DNA of 64,000 nucleotides, taken from Hydractinia symbiolongicarpus (lineage: Eukaryota; Cnidaria; Hydrozoa; Anthoathecata; Hydractiniidae). Below the pieces are notes generated by a model, which did not search any database, was not told the origin of the DNA, and saw only the letters and a list, made by a program, of their open reading frames with translations. Each line of letters starts with the position of its first letter. The first letter of the stretch is position 1. The stretch lies in NCBI RefSeq assembly GCF_029227915.1, contig NC_079879.1, positions 13,824,001 to 13,888,000 on the forward strand, written 5' to 3'. A program made the position numbers and the translations under genes. Positions 23,605-32,380 of this stretch are shown here, in pieces.

Positions 23605-23645
23605 TCTTTTTTTTGATTTAAATAATTCCATTCTCTAATATAAGA
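23605..23645. promoter_or_regulatory. Divergent promoter between family V and penton genes (B)
   Basis: Only 41 bases separate the two start codons. The stretch holds TTTGATTTAAATAATT and TCTCTAATATAAG. The matching 38-base gap in C (62129-62166) keeps CTCTAATATA-like and ATTTAAAT sequences, so these are likely core promoter parts. Confidence 0.5.
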
Positions 23646-24203
23646 ATGTATATCACAATAAATGACGTAAATAGTGAAAAGACAATATATTTGTATTACA
23701 CTATATACAACGAGACTGGCACAAAAGAAGTTGCGATCATAGAAACGTTTTCGGACAATGTTACATATGAAATCACAGATCCACTAAAAGTGACCATTGG
23801 AAAAGACGAAAAGTTGCTACCGAAAGGAAAATACACCGGCAGGGAGTTGAACGCATCTTTAGCGGGTGATGTCATATCCACACCATTAATCAAAGACCCC
23901 CGAGTAATCAAAACAAATAAGCTAACCAACATAACAGAATTACATTTTAATCTGAATGAATTGGATGATGTATTTAATCTTAAAAATGGTATATATAGTA
24001 ACAACCTGCTCACATATAATATATCCGAGTATGGTGATGTTACACATATTGAGCCTAAAAACCCACAATATAAGAAACTAAAGAGTGGTTACCTTCGATC
24101 ACTTACATTGAAAATCACCGATCAAAATGGAGATCTGGTAAAAGATAGTCTGGGAACAACAGTTGTACTTCACATAAGAGATACGGGAAAAAAAGAAATT
24201 TAG
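23646..24203 (+). CDS. Penton-like minor capsid protein (185 aa)
   Basis: The protein starts MYITINDVNSEKTIYLY, is rich in beta-type segments, contains YTGRELN and NITELHFNLNELDD, and ends with NPQYKKLKSGYLRSLTLKIT and DQNG. That last motif (LKxGxLxSLxLxITDxNG) is typical of Polinton minor capsid (PX/penton) proteins, which fold as a single jelly roll and sit at capsid vertices; this is family knowledge, not shown here. Intact. Gene order penton-MCP-ATPase is the classic morphogenesis block. The homologue in C is 187 residues. Confidence 0.75.
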   Translation: MYITINDVNSEKTIYLYYTIYNETGTKEVAIIETFSDNVTYEITDPLKVTIGKDEKLLPKGKYTGRELNASLAGDVISTPLIKDPRVIKTNKLTNITELHFNLNELDDVFNLKNGIYSNNLLTYNISEYGDVTHIEPKNPQYKKLKSGYLRSLTLKITDQNGDLVKDSLGTTVVLHIRDTGKKEI

Positions 24204-24284
24204 GTTTGAATAAAAGGTCATAGGTCTAATGAAGTATACGCTAACTGAGATAAAAGTAAAAATAAAATAAAAGTAATAACAAAC

Positions 24285-25603
24285 ATGGAATACGGAAAAA
24301 GGTTAAATCCTGAACGTTCTCTTAGAACTGCTCATGGTGTAAAAGGATCACACCAAAAAGTAATTGTGACACACAATCCGAGTGAGATTGATCAAAACCA
24401 GTTGCTTTTGATTAGGTTTCCTAATTTAGGTAGCGATGATGTTATTGTTCCAGGACTTCAAAAATAAGTTTCGACGTTGAACTCGAGTCAAAAGCCGACA
24501 CGAAAAGAACATTAGTCTCTAACATTGGAAGAGCTATTGTTAAAAAGTTGGCCATCAAGTTTGAGGGTACCGAGATTTTGAGCATTGATGACTTTGATCT
24601 TTTAGGATGCTACAGAGATTTATGGCTAACCAAGTATGAAAAGAGAAATGCAATCAGACAAGGCATCATATCCAATGATGGGTGTACGGAAAACTGTATG
24701 AAATTGAGGGTAAGCGCTTCGGATAAAGACGCATCTGATGTCTCAGACAAAGCCATTGCTGATGGATACAAAAACAAGTTCACCATACCACTAGATTTTG
24801 AAATGTTAGACAGCACGATTCCATATTATCAAGCTGGATTAGGTAATAGGTTATGTTATGAGATCACATTCAATAATAACGACAGGGTTGTATTATCAAC
24901 TCCAACCAAACCTTCGGGTTCTGCCACGGCACCGGCACCGGATGCTAAATACAAAATAACTAACATATCTCTCGAATATGAGAGTGTGACACAACCAACC
25001 TTAGCCAGATTCATTTCAAATGAATATGAAAACATGGCTTTACTATACGACAGGTTTTTGAGACATAGACAAATTAGAGTGGATAAGTCGGACACAACGT
25101 GGAATTGGTCATTCAATACACCTTGTAAATCTTTGAAGGGTATATTGGTTTTGTTTGAAGACGAACAAGCCTACAAACGAGATACCGGTAAGTTCTACAA
25201 TCCGAAAATTAAAAAGGTATCCGCCATAGTTGAGGGTAAGCCTAACCAACTTTTTGCTCAAGGCATGCAGCCGTTAGAACATTACAATGAAATTTGTAAG
25301 TATTTTGCTGAGGGTAAACCAAAGGATGGCAATGCCGGCGAAATCAAAAAACATCTGCAATTACATGATGTAAAAGTCTCCGATTACTTAACTAACAAAT
25401 ATGCTCTATGGTTAGACTTCAGAACCATAGATGAAAACTCCCTGCATGGGACCGGCCGACGGATTGAAAATGCAAGTGAGGGGATCACCCTACAAATTGA
25501 AAAGACAGCAGAAACCGCAAGATCCTTAAACGCCTATATATATCTAATCATGGACGCTCAACTAAACATTCAAAACGGTGAAATTATGGATGTACTTTAT
25601 TAA
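24285..25603 (+). pseudogene. MCP: Major capsid protein (double jelly-roll), one frameshift
   Basis: MEYGKRLNPERSLRTAHGVKG begins at 24285; the frame stops at 24467 and resumes in another frame from about 24470 to 25603 (DFDLLGCYRDLWL, NKFTIPLDFEML, and the end IMDAQLNIQNGEIMDVLY). Comparison with the intact 439-residue copy at 60190-61509 shows loss of one G in GTTCCAGGGACTTC. Apart from that base the gene would be full length. Polinton MCPs form the hexons of an icosahedral capsid. The gene lies 7 bases before the ATPase start. Confidence 0.85.
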
Positions 25604-25609
25604 GATAGA

Positions 25610-26221
25610 ATGGCGAAAAACACACTTTACATGAAAGAGCCCCACACAGCATTATTTGTTGGTTCTACGGGATGCGGAAAATCCAAACGTGTTGTAAAAT
25701 TATTAGAGAATGAATACTTTGATCACTTCGATTTCATCGTGATTATATGCCCAACATTAAGATGGAATAAGACATATAGGGACCGAAAATGGTTTTGGAA
25801 CGACAGATATGTGATTCTAATTGAGCCGGGAGGTATGTTATATAAATGGATTCGAAAGATGACGGATTTCTGTGCCGGATACAAAACCTTATTTCTGATC
25901 GACGATGTCATCGCAGATGAGAAACTAGACAAAAAGAGACAGCCATTGCTAGAGTTGGCCATTAGCGGACGACATCGAAACCACACTATGTGGCTACTCA
26001 CACAATCATACACCGCTATACCAAAAAAATTTCGAAGGCAAGCTAAAATGTTATATGTGTGGTATCCAAAAGACAGACAAGATCTCACAACTATTCATGA
26101 AGAGAATGATGTCATTGAATCACGATCAGAGATACAGACGGTTAAGGAAAGGCTAAGAGATGGCAAATACACACATTTAGTCATGAGAATGGAACATCCA
26201 AGAACTTACGTGATTTGCTAG
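25610..26221 (+). CDS. ATP: Genome-packaging ATPase (203 aa)
   Basis: The N-terminal P-loop GSTGCGKSKR follows the strand HTALFV, and Walker B reads TLFLIDDVIADEKLD. SGRHRNHTMWLLTQSY is the sensor-type strand with its Gln. These fit the FtsK/HerA-type packaging ATPases of Polintons and related viruses, which drive DNA into the procapsid. The frame is intact and close to the 198-residue copy in C. It follows MCP after 7 bases, so the two are probably one transcription unit, ended by the palindrome at 26232. Confidence 0.9.
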   Translation: MAKNTLYMKEPHTALFVGSTGCGKSKRVVKLLENEYFDHFDFIVIICPTLRWNKTYRDRKWFWNDRYVILIEPGGMLYKWIRKMTDFCAGYKTLFLIDDVIADEKLDKKRQPLLELAISGRHRNHTMWLLTQSYTAIPKKFRRQAKMLYVWYPKDRQDLTTIHEENDVIESRSEIQTVKERLRDGKYTHLVMRMEHPRTYVIC

Positions 26222-26231
26222 ATTGGACGTT

Positions 26232-26258
26232 TTTTGTTACAAGAGTCTTGTAACAAAA
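26232..26258. terminator. Perfect palindrome after the ATPase gene (B)
   Basis: TTTTGTTACAAGA and TCTTGTAACAAAA form a 13-bp stem around one central base, 10 bases after the ATPase stop. The same sequence stands after the ATPase in C (59556-59580). Confidence 0.6.
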
Positions 26259-26269
26259 GTATAAGAAGA

Positions 26270-26395
26270 ATCTAACAGATCTATAGGACTCCTATAGATT
26301 TCTTGAAATCTCCTATAAGACTCCTATAGATTTCTTGAAATCTCCTATAAGACTCTCCTATAAGACTCCTATAGGCATCCTATAGGACCACAACA
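26270..26395. repeat. Tandem repeat before the 211-aa gene
   Basis: CTCCTATAGATTTCTTGAAA and CTCCTATAAGA alternate in units of about 32 bases, just over three copies, ending directly before the start codon at 26398. C has almost none of this (only CCTATAGATTTGTTAC), so it expanded in B. Confidence 0.75.
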
Positions 26396-26397
26396 AA

Positions 26398-27033
26398 ATG
26401 ATAGAATATATCAATTTCATAATAGTATTACTAGTACTAGTAGTACTACTAGTAGTACTTAGTTTTTGCTATTTTTGTGTTAAAAAATACCTATCGCTAT
26501 TGAAAATGGCTGAAACGGCAATTGATAACTTAATTGCTCTTCCGGGTCCTCCATCCGAGGATGGTAAGAGGCAAAAATTGCTAGAGTGTGTGTTAACCGG
26601 AAATAGCAAGCTATATCTGGGTAAAATGTATACGGACGATCAAATTCAAAAGCTCAAAGATGATGAGGTGAAGAAACTATTTAGTATATATGAAGCTAAA
26701 CTATCAGGTCAAATGGTGAAGTCCTTAGGGCAATCAATCATTCACATGTATTCTATGGGAGCTTGTACAGTCTTGGGAATAAATTCTCAAGATGCATTGA
26801 GCATTGACCTAGAAAATGACCTCTTCTTAAACTCTGCCCTTCAAAGATTCACATGTGACTTATATTATAAATTCGGCTCATTGTTAGCACCACTCAGTGT
26901 TGGTCTCATTACGGGTAGGCATTATATCGCCGGAAGAAATTTAAACGCAAATAATAATATAAATACAACAGATAATAAAGATGTCAGAGGAACAGACTCA
27001 GACTCCTATTCAGGTGACAACGAAGAACCCTAA
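26398..27033 (+). CDS. Membrane-anchored protein, 211 aa (Polinton B)
   Basis: One N-terminal membrane segment (about residues 5-28, rich in Val/Leu) is followed by KKYLSLLKMAE, a soluble helical domain (GKRQKLLECVLTGNSKLYLG, SIIHMYSMGAC) and a polar Asn/Asp tail. The homologue in C has 204 residues with the same layout, and O has a broken one. The last 53 bases overlap the next gene in another frame, an overlap kept in C (41 bases). Function unknown; possibly a virion membrane or assembly protein. Confidence 0.7.
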   Translation: MIEYINFIIVLLVLVVLLVVLSFCYFCVKKYLSLLKMAETAIDNLIALPGPPSEDGKRQKLLECVLTGNSKLYLGKMYTDDQIQKLKDDEVKKLFSIYEAKLSGQMVKSLGQSIIHMYSMGACTVLGINSQDALSIDLENDLFLNSALQRFTCDLYYKFGSLLAPLSVGLITGRHYIAGRNLNANNNINTTDNKDVRGTDSDSYSGDNEEP

Positions 27034-27376
27034 AAAGGTTGAAGCGGGTAAGAGGTTGGCGGAATACAACCGTAAACAGAGGGAAGAATTGAAAAAAGCG
27101 GCCATGGCACAAACACAGCCGACGCCTCAGACACAAACACAGCCGGAAGATTCAAAGGATATTGTCATAGAGGCGGATTCTGCCATCAAACCAGATGAAG
27201 GGCCTATGAACTACACTATAGTGGGAGGAGGAGTGATAGTACTAGGCTTAATTGGTGCTTATTTTGTGTATAAAAATAAAGACAAAAATATCAAGCTGGG
27301 TACACCACCCTCCAAACCACAAAAGACCTCCGGTACTAAAAAAACCGTGAGAATAAGTAAACTTGAAATGGAATAA
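26981..27376 (+). CDS. Basic/proline-rich protein with one membrane segment, 131 aa
   Basis: The N-terminal motif KKVEAGKRLAEYNRKQREEL is shared with copies in C (139 aa) and O (94 aa). A Gln/Thr/Pro-rich linker follows, then a single membrane span (YTIVGGGVIVLGLIGAYFVY) and a basic tail. Intact. It overlaps the 211-aa gene. Function unknown. Confidence 0.7.
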   Translation: MSEEQTQTPIQVTTKNPKKVEAGKRLAEYNRKQREELKKAAMAQTQPTPQTQTQPEDSKDIVIEADSAIKPDEGPMNYTIVGGGVIVLGLIGAYFVYKNKDKNIKLGTPPSKPQKTSGTKKTVRISKLEME

Positions 27377-27420
27377 AGGGATAATATTGCGATATAATAA
27401 TCTCGCAGTATAGAAATAAC

Positions 27421-27648
27421 ATGGACAAGAAAAGTATAATCAATGATATATATAAAGCATCAGTCTTATGCGTTTTCGCTGTATGCTATTCAATGCTAGG
27501 AAAAAAGGTGTTAAAAATGTCACCACCCTCAATTCAAAAGTTTGACTTGGAAGATACCGGAAAGCTAGTCGCCATCGTCGCCGCTAGTGAAATGTCAAGG
27601 GAATACTCAATTAAGCAAAAGATTATACCTGAAACTATCAATATCTAA
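27421..27648 (+). CDS. Small conserved Polinton protein, 75 aa
   Basis: MDKKSIINDIYKASVLCVFA leads into a hydrophobic helix, then KKVLKMSPPSIQKFDLED and a second helix (VAIVAASEMSREY). The C copy differs at few positions, and O keeps an intact 84-residue version with GKKFLSIARPSTK at the same place. Strong conservation across three diverged elements says it matters, but I cannot name its role. Confidence 0.7.
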   Translation: MDKKSIINDIYKASVLCVFAVCYSMLGKKVLKMSPPSIQKFDLEDTGKLVAIVAASEMSREYSIKQKIIPETINI

Positions 27649-27650
27649 AC

Positions 27651-28077
27651 ATGGCTTCAATTGCAATGATGTTGGGAGGTGCCTTTGCTAACGCTTTAGC
27701 TTTTACAGGATCAAGCTATCTCTTTTCAAGTTTATCCAAAGACAGAATAGATAAGGAAAGAAAGCGTCATGATCTAGCCATAGAACAGTTGCAAAAAGCT
27801 CAGGATTTGTGGCAACGTAAAAGACAAGAGAGAGTAGACTTTATCAATAAGCAGCTCAGACTTGAAAAGAAGGCCGAAGGAAAATTCATAGAGCTAAATG
27901 ATGCAATGCGCGAATATAAAAAAGTGTTTGGAGATAGATCAATTCTTACGGATCTACCGCGGGAACCTGTATTGAGCGACTTTTACACCTAGTAAGGATC
28001 AACATGAAAGGGAATTGGCCTTTATCGCGCTAAGTATGATAGGTGTCGGTGGTGCCATGTGGTATTTCGAAAGATAG
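27651..28077 (+). pseudogene. Small membrane/coiled-coil protein, frameshifted near its end
   Basis: MASIAMMLGGAFANALAFTG is a hydrophobic N-terminus. A basic coiled-coil follows (KDRIDKERKRHDLAIEQL). At VLSDFYT (27992) one base is missing relative to C; in the shifted frame the tail ELAFIALSMIGVGGAMWYF, a second membrane segment, continues to TAG 28077. The homologue in C is intact with 141 residues. Convergent with the coiled-coil gene, with a palindrome between them. Confidence 0.75.
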
Positions 28078-28091
28078 TACTCCTAGTACTC

Positions 28092-28116
28092 TATGTTACA
28101 TGATACATGTAACATA
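28092..28116. terminator. Palindrome between convergent genes (B)
   Basis: TATGTTACATG and CATGTAACATA form an 11-bp stem around ATA. C has the same arms at 57625-57649 between the same two convergent genes. Confidence 0.6.
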
Positions 28117-28132
28117 TAATCTATACAAGGAT

Positions 28133-29427
28133 CTAACGCTTTGTCACGAGATAGGTGTATATCAGATCTCCGATTCCAACTATCAAAGCCCACAAATTTT
28201 GACTCAACCAACCAACGGCTTCTTTCGCTCTATTGAGTATCCACGATACTATTGATCCTATTATACCAGGTAGGGATGCAGCTGCCACCCCGGCCAACCT
28301 TCCCAAGAGAGATCCCAACGCATTCAACTTGTTTTTTATCCAGGACCGGAGGTCCCTTGCACCACCTTCGGTTGTACCACCCTTTTCATGATTTTGTGCG
28401 TTACCGGTGGATGACCCCCCACCCCCAGGCGTCAAAGTTTCTACGAGAAGGCCGATAACCATACCAAATGCCGTTAGTACGCTGACAACAGTGATACCTT
28501 GCTCACGGAATAGTGTTCGTATCTTCTCACCCAATGTTGTATCTTTGTCAAGGACTTAGGTCGTCTCCTTGATGCTTGTTATTTGACTGTTAAGTTTACC
28601 TTTGAGAATATCGATAATCTCTTGTCGACCTTTCAACTCATTTTGCAAACCTTTCAACCTTTCTTTCGCTTCATTTTGTTGTTCCTCGGTCATATTTGGT
28701 GTGTTTTCCATCTCTTCCAACTTGTTTTTTTCTCTGTCAATATGCTGTTCGAACTGAACCTTTTTGCAACTTCATCCTGAAGACTTCCTCTTATGTTTCT
28801 CAATGATCTATTCAATCCTAGCAATTCACGCATGGGATATTCAAATAGATCACCGATCTGGGTTGCTTCATGGTCTACAGATTGTTTGACCAATGAAATT
28901 AAATCTTCCGTACTGTTTACCACATCCCCAGATATAGCTTCTAATTCTACATCACTTGCTGTTGTTATTTTAGATGACGAGGGTAGTTCTTCTTGTATTT
29001 TGTTTAGCTTAGCAGCTTGTCGGGCTGTAATCTTACCTTTTGGTATGTCAAAGCCTAAATTACGCAGCCTTCTCTTGCCTAATATATCTGATATAGTACC
29101 GGTGGCCCTTAGTCTTCCATTGTTTGTCAAAGGTTCGTTTTTACCTCTGTAGTATAATTCACCATCCTTAATTTCAAAAAGGTCTGTATGTAGCACCTCA
29201 GGTTTTGACAGGGATCCTTCAGATAATCTATCATACAACACGTCAACCATTTCCCGCAAAACTCTGGTACGTTGAGTGGAACCTCCTCCGAATGATGTTT
29301 CTTCTTCACCCGGTGTATGTATTTGCACATGCGTACGGTCTCCTGTGGGTATGAGAGGAAACGTTTCATCGGTACCTTCATCCGGTCTCCCATGGTCTCC
29401 AAAAGGGTCAATGTCAATGTCTGCCAT
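28133..29427 (-). pseudogene. Coiled-coil membrane protein of element B, broken
   Basis: The frame from MADIDIDPFGDHGRPDEG (29427) is open to 28690 through LGFDIPKGKITARQAAKLNK and DVELEAISGDVVNS. Loss of one A in GTTGCAAAAAAGG shifts it. Later an in-frame TAA replaces a Lys codon before VLDKDTTLGEKI. The end (28534-28133) carries a membrane segment (VVSVLTAFGMVIGLLVETL), a Gly/Ser linker and a second hydrophobic stretch (LWALIVGIGDLIYTYLV). The intact copy in C has 426 residues. Role unknown. Confidence 0.8.
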
Positions 29428-29477
29428 TTTTTATTATTTAGAGGATAGTTTTTCTTTTTAATAAGATAATAACTAAA

Positions 29478-30049
29478 ATGGCCGAGCTTAATATTCATCC
29501 AACTCCCGATTATTCGAGTGATCAAGACAAGCTAGTTAATTCTCAACTTGGAGATTTGATAAAATTACGAAATAAATTCGACAGCAAGTTGTATAAATAT
29601 AACAAAGCACTAGACCGATTAACGATTGCACTCCGCATCTCGGAAAACTTGGCCTTTACCACCGGTATTGGTACGATAGCAACCAGCGCTACCCTTGTTG
29701 GAATTCCCATTTCTATAGGACTTTCCAGTGTATCCATAGGTGGAGCTATATCCTGTACCATTATCTCGGCATCGATTAAGAGATATCAAAAGAAACTAAA
29801 TAAATGAAATTATGTGATGTTGTAACATCTGCTATTGCTGTGTTTGAAAACTCTTTCTCACGAGCATTGAATGATGATAATATTAGCCACATGGAATTTC
29901 AAACTTTGTGTGGTATATACTACGAAGCTCTGGAAAAGATAACCAAAACAGATAGAAAGATGGAGAGTGAAACACGCAATCAGTTTGAAAAAAGTTTAAT
30001 GGCGGAAGTTCAAAGTCTAAAAAAGACGTTAAATCAGGAACAAAGTTAG
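29478..30049 (+). pseudogene. Hydrophobic-hairpin protein of element B, one frameshift
   Basis: MAELNIHPTPDYSSDQDKL starts the protein; a Gly-rich hydrophobic pair follows (FTTGIGTIATSATLVGIPIS, then IGLSSVSIGGAIS). At KKLNK the frame ends (TGA 29805-29807), where C has four more bases. The remainder (MKLCDVVTSAIAVFENSFSR ... SLKKTLNQEQS) is open from 29804 to 30049. One deletion therefore separates it from a full 190-residue protein. It is divergent from the coiled-coil gene with 50 bases between. Confidence 0.75.
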
Positions 30050-30118
30050 TAATGTGTGCCTGTATACCACTCACATATTTCATGTGCTATTTGAAAAATT
30101 AAAAATTGAAAGTAAGGC

Positions 30119-30140
30119 GGTTTATGACATTATGTGGCGC
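30119..30140 (+). pseudogene. Remnant of the 3' end of the 112-aa gene seen at 63605
   Basis: TTATGACATTATGTGGCGC (19 bases) is identical to the last codons of the gene at 63605-63940 (YDIMWR). It lies beside the same integrase-end palindrome, so B has lost the rest of that gene. Confidence 0.55.
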
Positions 30141-30214
30141 GATCGTCCCTTTTTCCCCAAGACTGAGCCATAGCGGCCCTACCTGCCGACCGCCCCGCGA
30201 TCCTCGGCACAATC

Positions 30215-30239
30215 ATCTTTACTAGAAACAGGTAAAGAT
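30215..30239. terminator. Palindrome after the integrase gene (B)
   Basis: ATCTTTAC and GTAAAGAT arms flank a 9-base loop, 25 bases beyond the integrase stop on the minus strand. Equivalent sites stand at 53152-53176 and 63960-63984. Confidence 0.55.
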
Positions 30240-30264
30240 ACTTTTTTATGTATCGTCCCCCTTT

Positions 30265-31245
30265 TCACCAACCTTGCACATAATCAGGAGGTAAACCTGT
30301 ATCTTCAGGTATTAACATCAATTCCTCTTTTACAAAAGCTCGTCTAGGTCCGTCTTGAACATAGTACATTACACGGTTACCTGGTTGCACTATTACCTCA
30401 CGCAATCTATATGTGTTTTTCGACCATATTCTATCGGTTGCCCGTCTCCGCTCATCATCATGCTCTTCACCGGGTTGCAGTAGATATCTATACAAGCCAT
30501 CTTGAGGTAATTCTACTTCATAAGGATAACTCTCTTGATTAACCAAAGGCACCTCTTTCATTATAATAGCATCTTTTGGTTTCATACCAATCATCTGCGT
30601 CTTTGTATCGTTTAGCCTATCAATCAGTTTATACAGATGCTTAACCCATGTATATGATACCTTTTCCGAATCATTCAGTTCTTGGGCATCTTGTATTTTG
30701 AATAAATTTTCCGCAAGTATCTTGTTCAACGCCTCAACAAAAGCTGTGTGCGTATGCTTATATTTTGTAGTCGCCCTTTTAATTTCAACCTTATGCTTCT
30801 CCAACAATTTTGATACATCTGCTTTGAATTCTGAACCGTTATCACATTGGAAGGTTTTCGGATAAGTTAATGGTCTTGCCTTGTAGATGTCCTCAATCAT
30901 AGCAGCAACCTCTTTGGCTTTCTTACTCCTCAAAGGTCGGGCTACTTTGTATCTGGAAGCAGCATCGATTTCCGACAAAATGTACTTATATTTATTACCA
31001 TACAGTATGTCACCGGGCATGTACAATAAATCGAATTGATGTAAATCATTAGGGGTGGTAACTTCATAATGTGGTCTTTCAACATGTTTTGGAGCGGGTA
31101 AATGTACTTGCCAAAATGCTTGTTTTGATAGCCACTTCTTAATCTCCTTTGGCCTGAAGCCGAATCCTCTTAAATTCTGAACAGCCTTTTGTCCTTTCCA
31201 TAAATGAGGTTGATAGTAAGTCTCTTGAAGTTTAGAGTTTGACAT
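30265..31245 (-). CDS. INT: Retrovirus-type DDE integrase (326 aa)
   Basis: The rve core is clear: HQFDLLYMPGD (first Asp), FQCDNGSEFKAD (second Asp) and AFVEALNKILAE (Glu, 35 residues after the second Asp). No HHCC finger is visible; instead a basic helical N-terminus (KPEIKKWL-like) is present, and after the core a basic C-terminal domain (RRRATDRIWSKNTYRLREV) of the SH3/chromo-like kind. Integrases of Polintons insert the linear DNA and leave 5-6 bp duplications, in line with the CCACC here. Intact and about 95% like the copy in C. Divergent from the SAP gene. Confidence 0.93.
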   Translation of the reverse strand: MSNSKLQETYYQPHLWKGQKAVQNLRGFGFRPKEIKKWLSKQAFWQVHLPAPKHVERPHYEVTTPNDLHQFDLLYMPGDILYGNKYKYILSEIDAASRYKVARPLRSKKAKEVAAMIEDIYKARPLTYPKTFQCDNGSEFKADVSKLLEKHKVEIKRATTKYKHTHTAFVEALNKILAENLFKIQDAQELNDSEKVSYTWVKHLYKLIDRLNDTKTQMIGMKPKDAIIMKEVPLVNQESYPYEVELPQDGLYRYLLQPGEEHDDERRRATDRIWSKNTYRLREVIVQPGNRVMYYVQDGPRRAFVKEELMLIPEDTGLPPDYVQGW

Positions 31246-31338
31246 GTTTTATTTATGCACACCTTTATTTATCTCCTTTTTGTTATGATGTAGCACGATA
31301 AAAGTGCTTAAAAGTTTTTTTACTGATTATATATAAAG
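31246..31338. promoter_or_regulatory. Divergent promoter of integrase and SAP-like genes (B)
   Basis: The 93 bases between the two starts hold CACGATAAAAGTGCTTAAAA and a TATATATA-like stretch. The same block stands in C at 52059-52154 and a third time before the SAP gene at 54322-54360. Confidence 0.5.
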
Positions 31339-31650
31339 ATGTCTGACATAACAAATCAAACGGATCTACATTGTGATACCACCAATGGTGGTGTATCCGA
31401 CTACAAATTAATGAAACTCAAAGAGTTGAAAGAATTGGCTAAATCCCGTGGGGTGAAGTATATTTGTGGAATGAATAAAGCTAAATTGATTGAGGTGATT
31501 GAGAGGAATGATATGGATCCATCCTACACCATCGACCTAGATACCAAACAAGAATGGTATGGATACTGTTCCAACTGGAGGGTAAACAACAGAGAAGCAT
31601 ATCTAAGATCTCAAAAACGTTATAACAATAAGAGATCTTCCAAAAGGTGA
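31339..31650 (+). CDS. Small SAP/Rho-N-like protein, 103 aa
   Basis: After a polar start the protein has YKLMKLKELKELAKSRGVKY followed by MNKAKLIEVIERN, the helix-extended-helix pattern of SAP or Rho-N domains (often nucleic-acid binding). The C-terminal half, QEWYGYCSNWRVNNREAYLR and QKRYNNKRS, is basic and aromatic. C has an intact 89-residue copy and a further 94-residue copy, plus a fusion. DNA binding is an inference from the fold. Confidence 0.7.
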   Translation: MSDITNQTDLHCDTTNGGVSDYKLMKLKELKELAKSRGVKYICGMNKAKLIEVIERNDMDPSYTIDLDTKQEWYGYCSNWRVNNREAYLRSQKRYNNKRSSKR

Positions 31651-31667
31651 TTGGACCTCGATTGTTT

Positions 31668-31691
31668 TTTGTTACTCGCACTAGTAACAAA
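31668..31691. terminator. Palindrome after the SAP gene (B)
   Basis: TTTGTTACT and AGTAACAAA arms flank a 6-base loop, 18 bases after the SAP stop and before the RING gene. Confidence 0.55.
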
Positions 31692-31740
31692 TGTTATGAA
31701 TCTTTTTTAGTTTCACGATTATAAAACTATCTTAAACATT

Positions 31741-31765
31741 CATAAATCGTATATCACAAACCGGC
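31741..31765 (+). promoter_or_regulatory. TCGTATATCA motif before the RING gene (B)
   Basis: CATAAATCGTATATCACAAACC directly precedes the ATG. The same string precedes the polymerase ATG at 32381, and variants precede the matching genes in C. Confidence 0.55.
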
Positions 31766-32191
31766 ATGGCTACACTTTCTTACTCAGACTTTTTTTACTC
31801 AGACTTTTTTTACATCCGACAGGGGACGGTTTCCCAATTAAGAAAACTCGCTAGAGAACTCGGCCTACATGGCTACTCAAGGCTCAGAAAGGCCGAGCTG
31901 ATCGAATTATTGACACCCACTATCGTGTCAGCACCGGTACCCGTGGATCCAATCGATGAGGATAATGTTGAGCCGCATCAGCCGGCTATCCCAGACTATG
32001 AAATTGATACCTTGGATGATGGCGAAAAATGTATAATTTGTTATTCACAACGAAAGGACGCGACCATTGTTCATGGGACCACCGGGCATTTTTGCTGCTG
32101 TTTATCGTGCGCATCTATATTGAAATCGGAGGGAGATAAATGCCCCATATGTCGCGCATCCATCGATCTTGTCATTAAACAATATAATTGA
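31766..32191 (+). CDS. SAP/Rho-N plus MDM2-type RING protein, 141 aa
   Basis: Residues about 15-45 form the SAP/Rho-N-like pattern (VSQLRKLARELGLHGYSRL, KAELIELL), almost the same as the start of the polymerase. The C-terminal 55 residues are a RING: CIIC, then VHGTTGH, then CCLSC, then CPIC, ending VIKQYN. Ligand order is C2-H2-C4 with the spacing of MDM2/MDMX rather than of ordinary C3HC4 RINGs. Such RINGs pass ubiquitin from an E2 to a target and usually act as dimers. The substrate is unknown. Intact. Confidence 0.85.
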   Translation: MATLSYSDFFYSDFFYIRQGTVSQLRKLARELGLHGYSRLRKAELIELLTPTIVSAPVPVDPIDEDNVEPHQPAIPDYEIDTLDDGEKCIICYSQRKDATIVHGTTGHFCCCLSCASILKSEGDKCPICRASIDLVIKQYN

Positions 32192-32242
32192 GATTGCAAA
32201 CTAAAAATTGATTTGTCCGGAGCCAAGGTACCTAGATTGTTT

Positions 32243-32268
32243 TTTTGTTACTCGCGCGAGTAACAAAA
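32243..32268. terminator. Perfect palindrome after the RING gene (B)
   Basis: TTTTGTTACTCGC and GCGAGTAACAAAA make a 13-bp stem with no loop, 51 bases after the RING stop. Confidence 0.6.
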
Positions 32269-32349
32269 CCTGACGGTGGGGGGTTATCCGAGCTCGGGCT
32301 CGGATCTCGGAAGATCTTGGATCTCGAAAAATTGAAAAAAAAGATCTTA

Positions 32350-32380
32350 AAGTTCCATAAATCGTATATCACAAACCAAT
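32350..32380 (+). promoter_or_regulatory. TCGTATATCA motif before the polymerase gene (B)
   Basis: CCATAAATCGTATATCACAA precedes ATG 32381 and matches the block before the RING gene at 31741. Confidence 0.55.

Noticed and set aside
26270-26395. CRISPR array
   Set aside because: Units of about 32 bases are contiguous variants without unique spacers, in a eukaryotic context.
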